Positions 41,724-49,280 of a stretch of DNA of 64,000 nt are shown one piece after another. The notes under the pieces are model-generated. The model made no database searches, was not told the origin of the DNA, and saw nothing but the letters and a program-made list of their open reading frames with translations. Every line of letters starts with the position of its first letter. The first letter of the stretch is position 1. Location of the stretch: the NCBI RefSeq assembly GCF_001426995.1, contig NZ_LMFY01000001.1:1917674-1981673 (forward strand). Direction: 5' to 3'. The stretch is from Microbacterium sp. Root553 (GTDB lineage: Bacteria > Actinomycetota > Actinomycetes > Actinomycetales > Microbacteriaceae). The position numbers and the translations under genes are program-made.

Positions 41724-42860
41724 ATGTCCGAACACGTGCTCATCACCGGCGGGGCCGGTTTCATCGGCACCCGGCTCGCGGCCCGGTTCGCTCGCGACGG
41801 ACACCGGGTGACGGTGCTGGACTCGTTGAGCCCGCAGGTGCATGGGAATGATCCCGAGACCACGTCGCCGCTGCTGCGGTCGCTGGACGGCATCGCCGAC
41901 GTCGTCGTCGGCACGGTCACCTCGACGGACGACCTGCGCACCGCCCTCGAGGGGGCGACCATCGTCATCCACCTCGCGGCCGAGACCGGCACGGGTCAGT
42001 CGATGTACGAGATCGACCGCTACGTCGACGCGAACGTCGGGGGCACGGCCAAGCTGCTCGACCTGCTCGCCAACGAGGACCACGGAGTGCGCCGCATCGT
42101 GATCGCCTCCTCCCGGTCGATCTACGGCGAAGGCACCTACGTCACCGAAGACGGTCGTCGCGTCCACCCTCCGCATCGTGCGGACGCCGACATGTCGGCG
42201 GGCGACTTCGACGTGCATGCGGCGGGGGAGGGGCCGATCAGCCTCGTCCCGACGGACGAGAGCGCGCTGCTGCATCCGTCCTCCGTGTACGGCATCACCA
42301 AGCAGATGCAGGAGTCGCTGGTGATGACGGTCGCGCCGACGATCGGGATCGAGGGTACGTCGGTCCGGTATCAGAACGTGTACGGCCCCGGCCAGTCGCT
42401 CAAGAACCCGTACACCGGGATCCTCTCGATCTTCTCGACGCTCATCCGTCAGGGCAAGGAGATCAACATCTTCGAGGACGGCGAGGAGAGCCGAGACTTC
42501 GTCTACATCGACGACGTGGTCGAGGCGACCTTCCTCGCCGCCACCGACCCGCGCGCGGCGGGGGAGACCTTCAACGTCGGCTCCGGTGTGGCGACCACGG
42601 TGAACGAGGTCGTCGCCGCGCTGTTCGACGCGTTCGGACGCGAGGTTCCCACACGGATCTCGGGCAACTACCGGCTGGGCGACATCCGGCACAACGTCGC
42701 AGACACCACTCGGCTGAGGGAGACCCTCGGGTTCACGCCGCAGGTGCCCTTCCGCGAGGGCGTCAGGACCTTCGTCGAATGGGTGCTCACCGAGCCGATC
42801 GAGGCAGACGGATATCAGCGATCGCTCGACGAGATGAGCAAGCGGAACCTCCTGAAGTGA
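41724..42860 (+). CDS. NAD-dependent sugar epimerase/dehydratase
   Basis: 378 residues, extended short-chain dehydrogenase. It has GGAGFIG at the N terminus, HLAAETGTGQS, the catalytic Ser plus YGITK, and YGPGQSLKNPYTGI. The closest types are the dTDP-L-rhamnose 4-epimerase/WbvB-like proteins, which also carry an insert before YxxxK as here (residues ~135-185). The exact sugar substrate is inferred, but a rhamnose pathway is present ~10 kb away. ATG41724 has CAGGAGG upstream. Its stop overlaps the GTG of the acyltransferase. Confidence 0.87.
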   Translation: MSEHVLITGGAGFIGTRLAARFARDGHRVTVLDSLSPQVHGNDPETTSPLLRSLDGIADVVVGTVTSTDDLRTALEGATIVIHLAAETGTGQSMYEIDRYVDANVGGTAKLLDLLANEDHGVRRIVIASSRSIYGEGTYVTEDGRRVHPPHRADADMSAGDFDVHAAGEGPISLVPTDESALLHPSSVYGITKQMQESLVMTVAPTIGIEGTSVRYQNVYGPGQSLKNPYTGILSIFSTLIRQGKEINIFEDGEESRDFVYIDDVVEATFLAATDPRAAGETFNVGSGVATTVNEVVAALFDAFGREVPTRISGNYRLGDIRHNVADTTRLRETLGFTPQVPFREGVRTFVEWVLTEPIEADGYQRSLDEMSKRNLLK

Positions 42861-43984
42861 CGCACTCGCTGCTGCGGGCCCGGGAGTTCCCCTATCGGAA
42901 GAACAGTCTCAACCTGTTCCGTCTCGTGCTCGCGTTCCTGGTGCTGCTGGCACACGGGTACTACGTCGTCGGCCGCACGGACAGCCCGGGCTTCAACGGA
43001 GAGAACCTCGGCGGATGGGCGGTCATCGGGTTCTTCGTGCTCAGCGGGTTCCTGATCACGCGTTCGAGGATGCGCACCGATCCGGGCACTTTCCTGCTGC
43101 ACCGGATCGCGCGCATCATGCCGGCGTTCGTGGTGTGCCTGCTGGTCACGGCGCTCGTGTTCGGCCCGATCGCACAGCTCCTCACACACGGGAGCCTCGC
43201 CGGCTACTTCACGACGGACCCGACTCCGCTCGAGTATGTCTGGGGCAACCTCTTCCTCCGCATCGAGCACTATCAGATCGGCACGTCGCTCTCCGATGTG
43301 CCGTATCCGAACGCCTGGAACGGCTCGCTGTGGACCCTCTACTTCGAGTTCCTCTGCTACCTGAGCGTCTGGGTGCTGGGCGGTCTCGCCGTGTTCCGGC
43401 GGTCCATCTCCGTCGTGGCGGGTCTCTGGGCGGCGTCCGTGATCGTGCGTGTCTGCTACGCCATGGGCGTGACCGGGGGCCTCGACGGCAACTTCGGTCT
43501 CTTCAGCCGCCTGCTGCCCTATTTCCTGGGCGGGTCGCTGATCTACCTGGTCGTGCAGCGATGGGGTCTGGTGCCGTTGGTGGGGATGATCAGCATCCCG
43601 CTCGCGGCCGTGCTGATGGTGTTCGTCCCCGTCGCAGGCGGACCTATCGCCGCGCCCCTCATCGGCTACGCGCTGCTCTACCTGTCGACGGTGATCCCGC
43701 AGCCGGCATGGATCGCGCGCAACGACGTCTCGTACGGCTTCTACATCTACGCCTGGCCGGTGCAGCAGCTCGTGGTGATCCTCGGCGGAGCGGGTCTGGG
43801 GATCGCGGTCTACACGGGCATCACGACCGTGGTGACGTTCGCCCTGGGCTGGCTGAGCTGGATGCTCGTCGAGCGCCACTTCATCCGCTTCGCGCGTGGC
43901 TCTCAGAAGTCCGAGAAGGCGGTGCTCACGCCCGCCGGCGCCGCTGCGCCGTCCGCCGACGCGCCTCCCGCCACAGCCGGATGA
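42857..43984 (+). CDS. Acyltransferase 3 family membrane protein
   Basis: 375 residues with about ten membrane segments. The acyltransferase-3 landmarks are present: the active-site His in LLAHGYYVVG, IGFFVLSGFLITRSRMR, and NGSLWTLYFEF in place of the SVEEQFY-type motif. Such proteins transfer acetyl or other acyl groups to sugars. The GTG start overlaps the epimerase stop. The C-terminal tail is Ala/Pro-rich, and its last 59 bases overlap the convergent glycosyltransferase gene. Confidence 0.88.
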   Translation: MTHSLLRAREFPYRKNSLNLFRLVLAFLVLLAHGYYVVGRTDSPGFNGENLGGWAVIGFFVLSGFLITRSRMRTDPGTFLLHRIARIMPAFVVCLLVTALVFGPIAQLLTHGSLAGYFTTDPTPLEYVWGNLFLRIEHYQIGTSLSDVPYPNAWNGSLWTLYFEFLCYLSVWVLGGLAVFRRSISVVAGLWAASVIVRVCYAMGVTGGLDGNFGLFSRLLPYFLGGSLIYLVVQRWGLVPLVGMISIPLAAVLMVFVPVAGGPIAAPLIGYALLYLSTVIPQPAWIARNDVSYGFYIYAWPVQQLVVILGGAGLGIAVYTGITTVVTFALGWLSWMLVERHFIRFARGSQKSEKAVLTPAGAAAPSADAPPATAG

Positions 43985-44684
43985 GCAGAAGGCGCGAGCG
44001 CAGCGCCGCACCGACACCTCGAGGCCGTGACGACGACGCGTTGGCATCGTGAACCCGCCGCAGCACGCTCACCTTCTCGACATGCCCGAGAAGACCGGCC
44101 GTGTTCGCCGCCGTCGCGATCCACAGGTCGTGTGATTCGCGGAGGTACGGGGGGAAGGGCAGCACGAGGGCGAGCGCATCGCGCCGCAGAGCCATCGCGC
44201 ACCCGAAGTACGGGGCGTCTCCGGCGAGGATCCGCAGCTCGTTGCGCACGCGCCTGCCGTCGTCGGAGCGGGAGAGCAGCCAGGGGCGTCCGGTGAGCGG
44301 CGAACGCAGGGGTTGCCCCGAGTCGAGCAGCAGGAGGTTGGAGGCCACGACCGCGTGAGCATCCGTCGCCGCGACGAGGGACTCGAGGCGCCCGTCCGTC
44401 CAGAGGTCGTCCTGGTCCGAGAGCAGGACGACGTCGCCGGTCGCGAGTCCGATCGCTCGCTCGAACGATCTCACGTACCCGCGATTGGCCTGGGTGCGGT
44501 GCACCACGATCCGCGGATCCCCGATGGCTTCGATCTCGTCGACGGTCGCGTCCGCGCTCGCGTCGTCGACGACGACGATCTCATCGTCGGGACCCAGCTG
44601 AGCGAGGATCGATGAGAGCTGTGCGACGACGTATCGCGATCCGTTGTACGTCGCCATGCAGACGCTGACGCGGGACGCGCTCAT
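43926..44684 (-). CDS. Family 2 glycosyltransferase
   Basis: 252 residues. VSVCMATYNGSRYVVAQLSSI, VVVDDASADAT, LLSDQDDLW (DxD region) and YLRESHDLWIA identify a rhamnosyl/glycosyltransferase of the WfgS/EpsE type. The C terminus is very basic (REARRRTAQRRRRA), which may aid membrane contact. ATG44684 has AAGGAGA seven bases upstream and overlaps the stop of the flippase gene (ATGA), so the two are coupled. Confidence 0.88.
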   Translation of the reverse strand: MSASRVSVCMATYNGSRYVVAQLSSILAQLGPDDEIVVVDDASADATVDEIEAIGDPRIVVHRTQANRGYVRSFERAIGLATGDVVLLSDQDDLWTDGRLESLVAATDAHAVVASNLLLLDSGQPLRSPLTGRPWLLSRSDDGRRVRNELRILAGDAPYFGCAMALRRDALALVLPFPPYLRESHDLWIATAANTAGLLGHVEKVSVLRRVHDANASSSRPRGVGAALRSRLLLIRLWREARRRTAQRRRRA

Positions 44685-45988
44685 GATCGGATGTCTCCTT
44701 CGGGGTCGGAGGGGGTGCCGGTCGTCGCAGTCGAGGCCCGCGGAGGAGAGAGGCCGACCCTGCTCGCGAGAGCGATGCATCCGAGGAGCGTCGCCGTCTC
44801 GCTCACGGCGAATCCGATGGCGACGCCGGTGGTCCCCAGGGTCGAGCCGAGAACGACCATCATGGCGACCCCGACGACGGCGGCGACCATGCTGACCGCG
44901 AGCACGAAACCGTCACGCCGTGCCGGGATGAGGATGTTGCGGATCAGCGGCGTCGACATCGTCACGGAGATGAAGGCGATGCCGAGGAACTGGAAGGCAG
45001 TGGGATCGCCCTGCTTGTCGGCACCGAAGAGCACGCCGCTGAGCAGAGGCCCGAAGACGGCGAGGACCACCCACCCGATGGCGGCGATGACACCCATCAC
45101 CGCGAAGGAGGCGAGGTTTCGGGCCCTTCGGCTGCCGGCGTCCGTCGTCTCGAGCACCCACCCCTGCAGGGCGTTGCCCGCCGCGGAGACGCCGAGGGTG
45201 CCGTAGCGGTAGATGCGATCGCTCGACGCGTAGGCGGCGACGTCGACGGGAGAGGCGATGAGACCCGCGACCGGCACGGGGGCGTTCTGGTACAGGCTCC
45301 CGATCGACTCGACGCCCCATGCCGCTTTCATGTCGCCGACGTCGGAGCCGAGCCGTGCGAGGCCGGGCCACGGAGGCCAGAGGCGCCTCAGCACGCGGCG
45401 GTGGAACGCGAGTGTCCCGAGCACGATCGACAGGCTGAGCAGGATGCCGTACCAGAGGACGTCCTGAGTGATCAGCACGACGGCGATCGCCACAGCGGTC
45501 GCGATGCCTCGGGGAACCACTTCGTACCAGAGCGCGATGCTCGGTGACGAGACCCCGACCGCGTACCAGCTGAGTCCGATGCCGTTGAGGGCACCGGCGA
45601 CGGCGAAGGCGGCCGCCACCGACCACGACGACGAGGGCGAGATGAGCGATGCGATCACGGCGCTGAGCAGCGAAGCGACCACCACCACCGCAGCGCGGAT
45701 GTAGAACGACCGTCCGTACAGCTCTCTGCGTTCGTCGTCCGACTCCGCCATCGCGACGAGAGGCGTTCCGAGGATGTTCCATCCGACCAGGCCGATGGCG
45801 CCGGCGAACGTCCCGACGCCGAGGCCGATGTTGAGAGCGGTCCAGTCGTCGGTGGTGGATGCGCGGGACATGAAGGGCAGCGCGATGAGCGGCAGCACCG
45901 ATGCGAGGAACGGCAGGGTCGAGAAGCCGAGCAGTCGACGCGCGAGGGTGCCCGCGGGCGACGGGCGTGCGGTGCGTTCGCGCGTCAT
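44681..45988 (-). CDS. Wzx-type polysaccharide flippase (MATE/MVF-like)
   Basis: 435 residues with 12-14 membrane segments, beginning LGFSTLPFLASVLPLIALPFMSRAST, characteristic of lipid-linked oligosaccharide flippases (PST/MVF). It would turn a lipid-linked repeat unit to the outer face. No Wzy polymerase is recognised in the window. The start at ATG45988 is supported because the TGA of a leaderless 26-codon mini-ORF overlaps it (ATGA); the frame itself is open back to a TTG at 46069. The next gene, a glycosyltransferase, overlaps the stop. Confidence 0.85.
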   Translation of the reverse strand: MTRERTARPSPAGTLARRLLGFSTLPFLASVLPLIALPFMSRASTTDDWTALNIGLGVGTFAGAIGLVGWNILGTPLVAMAESDDERRELYGRSFYIRAAVVVVASLLSAVIASLISPSSSWSVAAAFAVAGALNGIGLSWYAVGVSSPSIALWYEVVPRGIATAVAIAVVLITQDVLWYGILLSLSIVLGTLAFHRRVLRRLWPPWPGLARLGSDVGDMKAAWGVESIGSLYQNAPVPVAGLIASPVDVAAYASSDRIYRYGTLGVSAAGNALQGWVLETTDAGSRRARNLASFAVMGVIAAIGWVVLAVFGPLLSGVLFGADKQGDPTAFQFLGIAFISVTMSTPLIRNILIPARRDGFVLAVSMVAAVVGVAMMVVLGSTLGTTGVAIGFAVSETATLLGCIALASRVGLSPPRASTATTGTPSDPEGDIRS

Positions 45989-46065
45989 CGCAGAGAGCCG
46001 ATTGGCGGGAGCGCTGACTGGGCGGTCGCCTCGATCGAGCACGGCTGAGGGAGGGCCCGGGGCAT
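45985..46065 (-). CDS. Candidate 26-residue leader peptide before the flippase gene
   Basis: On the minus strand a TAGGAT hexamer is followed by six bases (GATTGC) and ATG46065, the leaderless spacing used by many genes here. The frame encodes 26 residues beginning MPRALPQPCSIE, ending in TGA that overlaps the flippase ATG as ATGA. If translated, it would deliver ribosomes to the flippase start, which has no Shine-Dalgarno sequence of its own. The peptide matches nothing recognised. Chance agreement of promoter, frame and overlap is possible. Confidence 0.4.
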   Translation of the reverse strand: MPRALPQPCSIEATAQSALPPIGSLR

Positions 46066-46071
46066 GCAATC

Positions 46072-46077
46072 ATCCTA
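46072..46077 (-). promoter_or_regulatory. -10 hexamer TAGGAT of the flippase unit
   Basis: On the minus strand TAGGAT lies six bases before ATG46065 of the mini-ORF, placing transcription start at that ATG. Confidence 0.55.
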
Positions 46078-46154
46078 TGGCCTCGCGTGGACCGCACGCT
46101 GAGAGCCGGTCCTCGGGGGAGCCGTGCACGCACGGCCCACCGGCACGGGTCGCC

Positions 46155-46160
46155 TAGACT
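46155..46160 (+). promoter_or_regulatory. -10 hexamer TAGACT
   Basis: TAGACT would start transcription about 26 bases before ATG46193, giving a short leader with a GTGAGGA ribosome-binding site. Confidence 0.5.
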
Positions 46161-46192
46161 TGAAGCGATCCGACGAGCTCCTGTGAGGAACG

Positions 46193-47194
46193 ATGGTGTA
46201 CACGCCCGGTCGTGGAGCGATTGTGCTCGCGGCATACGATCCCGACCCTGAGCTCTTCGCTCGGCAGATCGGGTCGCTCAGATCCCAGACCGTCACGGAC
46301 TGGGAGTGCGTCATCACGGTCGACGGAGACGATGCGACCGTGCGGCGGGTGCTCGCGGAGACCGCAGGCGGCGACGATCGATTCCGCGTCCTCGCGGACG
46401 GCGAGCGGCTCGGCTTCTACCTCAACTTCGAGCGCGGACTGCGCGCGGTCGACCCGGGCGTCTCGTGGGTGGCCCTGTGCGATCAGGACGACTTCTGGTA
46501 CCCCGAGAAGCTCGAGCTCCTGCTTCCTCATCTCGCGGGAGCGGCTCTGGTCTCGGGGCAGGCGCGATTGGTGACCTATCCCGGAGAGGTCGTCACAGGT
46601 CGGACCGATCGACGGGATCTGGGGCCCGCCATGACTCTGCTCAACAACCAGTTCACCGGGTCGCTCTGCATCCTTCGCGGCGACCTGGTCGCACCGTCGC
46701 TTCCTTTCCCGCGCATGTCGACCAGGGCTGCAGCGCACGACCATTGGATCGCAGCTCTCGCCGGCGTCACAGGGGGTACGCGGATCGTCGATGCGGTGGT
46801 CCAGGACTATGTCCAGCACGACAACAACGTCTTCGGGGATCCGAGCCGGCTGGGATCGGGCTCTCCTCTCGCGGCGATCGCCACCGCGTGGCGCAGTGCG
46901 CGTGCCTTCACCGAACGTTACGAGGGGTCATCCGACCCCGTGGCGATGCTCAGGATGCTCTTCCGGGTGTATGTCGGATGGCGACAGCTGGTCGCAGAGA
47001 CGGTCGCGGCGCGCACGGGCGATCCGTCCACGCAGATCAGAGGCTTCGGCAGCGAGCGTCGATTCTGGCCGACGGTGCGACTGCTGCGGCGAGCACGGAG
47101 GAACGGACACGTGGCCCCTCGATTCGTCGCGGAGTATCTCGCGAGCTGGGTCGCGGGGGCCCTGATCGGCGGGCGCTCGCGCACGAGGGCCTGA
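46193..47194 (+). CDS. Family 2 glycosyltransferase
   Basis: 333 residues. IVLAAYDPDPELFARQIGSLRSQ, CVITVDGDDATV, LCDQDDFWYPEKL and HDHWIAALAG are the donor, metal and acceptor regions of a GT-A family 2 enzyme. The helical C terminus is basic. ATG46193 has GAGGA just upstream. It is the only plus-strand gene between two minus-strand glycosyltransferase groups and is convergent with the next gene at 17 bases. Confidence 0.87.
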   Translation: MVYTPGRGAIVLAAYDPDPELFARQIGSLRSQTVTDWECVITVDGDDATVRRVLAETAGGDDRFRVLADGERLGFYLNFERGLRAVDPGVSWVALCDQDDFWYPEKLELLLPHLAGAALVSGQARLVTYPGEVVTGRTDRRDLGPAMTLLNNQFTGSLCILRGDLVAPSLPFPRMSTRAAAHDHWIAALAGVTGGTRIVDAVVQDYVQHDNNVFGDPSRLGSGSPLAAIATAWRSARAFTERYEGSSDPVAMLRMLFRVYVGWRQLVAETVAARTGDPSTQIRGFGSERRFWPTVRLLRRARRNGHVAPRFVAEYLASWVAGALIGGRSRTRA

Positions 47195-47211
47195 GGGGCA
47201 GGCCTGCAGGT

Positions 47212-48126
47212 CTAGCGGCGGCGCGTCGTCCGCGTGGACCAGCTGATCTGCTGCGCGGCGGCCTGGACCGTCGCCGGAGCCCGACCTCCACGGCCGCGGA
47301 AACCGTCTGCGACCCCACGCCAGAGCACCGCCAGCATCCGCCGACGAGGCCGAGCGGAAGCGGTGACCACCGCGAAATACGCGAGATCGACGGCCAGGTC
47401 CGCGAGCATCCGACCCGGTGCCGACCGGAGATACCGGCGCGTGAGGATCAGTCGGTTGCGCATCCGGTAGTAATAACGGAACGGCGTGCTGACCATCGTC
47501 GTGACGGTCAGCGGGAGAAGCGGGAACGGTGCGAGAGCCACCGGGCTTCCCAACTCGTGGTCGATGCGCGTGGGCGCGGCGATGATCCGGAGTCCGCGAG
47601 AGAGTGAACGCAGTTCGAAATCCGTGTCGACGAGATCGATGAACAGGGATTCGTCGAAGGGACCCAGTGACTCGAATGCTGCGCGCGGGATGAGCATCCC
47701 CGACTGGATGACCCGACGAGCAGGCGCGAGCGCCTCGTCCGAGCGTGCTTGCCTGACCTGGGCGAACTCCGCGGGAACGACCGCCGAGACCCGAGGCTGA
47801 GCGGTCGAGACCCGCTCCCACGTGTCGCGAAGGATGTCGATGGTGTCGGACGTCGGCGTGGAATCCTGATCGAATGTCACGACGGTCTCCGCGCCGGCGT
47901 CGTAGGCGACGGTCATCGCCGCATTGAGAGCGGCAGCGATCCCGTCGTTCGTCGGACGGCGGATCACCGTCGCTCCGAGGTCGAGCAGCGCGGGGAACAC
48001 CTCATGAGGATCCGAGCCGCCGTCGTCGACGACGACCACGGGGTGCCGGGAGATGAATCGGCGCACCGTCTCGATCAGGGCGACCGGGGGAGTGAACGTG
48101 CTGAATACGAGAGTCGGCTCACTCAT
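47212..48126 (-). CDS. Rhamnosyltransferase-like family 2 glycosyltransferase
   Basis: 304 residues with VVVVDDGGSD, VVTFDQDSTP (the FDQD motif typical of rhamnosyltransferases), LIPRAAFESLGPFDE and FIDLVDTDFELRSLSRGLR. Because an rml pathway lies nearby, dTDP-rhamnose is a plausible donor, but this is inferred. ATG48126 overlaps the end of the DUF2304 gene, so the three genes from 49233 to 47212 form one operon. The C-terminal 60 residues are very basic. Confidence 0.87.
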   Translation of the reverse strand: MSEPTLVFSTFTPPVALIETVRRFISRHPVVVVDDGGSDPHEVFPALLDLGATVIRRPTNDGIAAALNAAMTVAYDAGAETVVTFDQDSTPTSDTIDILRDTWERVSTAQPRVSAVVPAEFAQVRQARSDEALAPARRVIQSGMLIPRAAFESLGPFDESLFIDLVDTDFELRSLSRGLRIIAAPTRIDHELGSPVALAPFPLLPLTVTTMVSTPFRYYYRMRNRLILTRRYLRSAPGRMLADLAVDLAYFAVVTASARPRRRMLAVLWRGVADGFRGRGGRAPATVQAAAQQISWSTRTTRRR

Positions 48127-48514
48127 CGTCGCGGCTCTGAGGGCGGTCGACGACCAGCGCGCGAAGCTCGGCGACATCGGCCTCCAGCCGGTCCTGCGCG
48201 AGACGGGCGATCGCCGCCTCCTCTGCCAACCGGCGCAGGCGTTCCTCGCTTCGCGTCAGCTCCCACGAGAGGTGGAGCGAGACGGCGAGGAGAAGGGCGA
48301 TCGCGAGGGTGAAGATGAGGTTCGCGGGAAGCTGGAAGCCGAGAACGATCGTGAGCCATTGCAGGGCTGCGGGGAAGATCCCCAGCAGCAGCGCCGCGAG
48401 GCCGATCGCCAGCCAGAGGACGGCGTACTTCTCGCGCAACTGGCGTCGCAGAAGCATGGCCGTGACGCTGACGACGATGATGAGGCCGAGCGCGAGCGCT
48501 CCGAAAGAGATCAT
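48119..48514 (-). CDS. DUF2304 small membrane protein
   Basis: 131 residues: three membrane segments (about 2-22, 32-50 and 62-84) and a ~45-residue charged helical tail that could form a coiled coil. This matches DUF2304, found almost always between a dolichol-phosphate-mannose-synthase-like GT and another glycosyltransferase, as here. Its role is unknown; it may anchor or partner the GT. ATG48514 overlaps the stop of the upstream GT (ATGA). Confidence 0.88.
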   Translation of the reverse strand: MISFGALALGLIIVVSVTAMLLRRQLREKYAVLWLAIGLAALLLGIFPAALQWLTIVLGFQLPANLIFTLAIALLLAVSLHLSWELTRSEERLRRLAEEAAIARLAQDRLEADVAELRALVVDRPQSRDDE

Positions 48515-49233
48515 GCGCGACCCCGCATCGGACGGCGGACGACCGCGAGGGTCATCGCGAAGATGGAACGTGCGAGGTAGATCGCCGACCCCACGAACCC
48601 TTGGCTGGGGTTTCCCGACATCCGCGGACGCATGGCCACGGGGACCTGGGTGACGGTGAGGTCCGCATGGAGCGCAGCGACGAGGCTGTCGATCGTGTCG
48701 CCCAGATACTCCGCGGGGAAATAGGAGACGTACTGATCGATGGCGCGCCTGTTCGCCGCTCGGAATCCACTGGTGACGTCGGTGAGCTTCGTGCCGGCGA
48801 TCCGCGAGATCGCTCCGGCGAGGAACACCATGGCCCATCGCCGGGGACCCCTCGCCTGATATGACCCGACGTCGGCGAAGCGCGCGCCGATGGAGATGTC
48901 CGCAGAGGACAACCCCTCCAGGATTCTGGTGATGTCCTCGGGATTGTGCTGACCGTCAGCGTCGACCTGGATCGCCCTGTCGTACCCGTGACGCTGCGCG
49001 TACGCGTAGCCCGTGCGCATCGCGCCGCCGACCCCCATGTTGTAGGGGAGCGTCAGCACGTCTGCTCCGGCGGCCCGTGCGACCATACCGGTGGCATCGG
49101 TCGATCCGTCGTCGACCACGACGATATCGGCGCCGGGAAGGGTGGACCTGATCTCCGTCACCGTGGTGCCGACGTTGTTCTCCTCGTTCCAGGCGGGCAC
49201 GATGATGATCAGTCGTTCACTAGCCGAGCCCAT
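48511..49233 (-). CDS. Polyprenyl-phosphate glycosyltransferase (DPM1-like GT2)
   Basis: 240 residues with IIIVPAWNEENNVGTTV, VVDDGSTDAT, QVDADGQHNPEDI and LTDVTSGFRAANRRAI, the pattern of dolichol/undecaprenyl-phosphate sugar synthases. It probably loads a sugar onto polyprenyl phosphate for use by membrane glycosyltransferases. There is no C-terminal membrane pair; the downstream DUF2304 protein may supply it. ATG49233 is chosen because TAGAAT lies seven bases upstream; ATG49242 would overlap that hexamer. Confidence 0.88.
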   Translation of the reverse strand: MGSASERLIIIVPAWNEENNVGTTVTEIRSTLPGADIVVVDDGSTDATGMVARAAGADVLTLPYNMGVGGAMRTGYAYAQRHGYDRAIQVDADGQHNPEDITRILEGLSSADISIGARFADVGSYQARGPRRWAMVFLAGAISRIAGTKLTDVTSGFRAANRRAIDQYVSYFPAEYLGDTIDSLVAALHADLTVTQVPVAMRPRMSGNPSQGFVGSAIYLARSIFAMTLAVVRRPMRGRA

Positions 49234-49240
49234 GGCGTCC

Positions 49241-49246
49241 ATTCTA
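49241..49246 (-). promoter_or_regulatory. -10 hexamer TAGAAT, leaderless start
   Basis: On the minus strand TAGAAT is followed by seven bases (GGACGCC) and ATG49233, the first gene of a three-gene unit. Confidence 0.55.
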
Positions 49247-49280
49247 AGGGCATCGGCGCTCCCGCCCCCGGTCGCTCGGC

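Noticed and set aside
45989..46069. Longer flippase start at TTG46069
   Set aside because: TTG lies only two bases after the TAGGAT hexamer, so it would not be on the transcript. ATG45988 is supported by the mini-ORF overlap.
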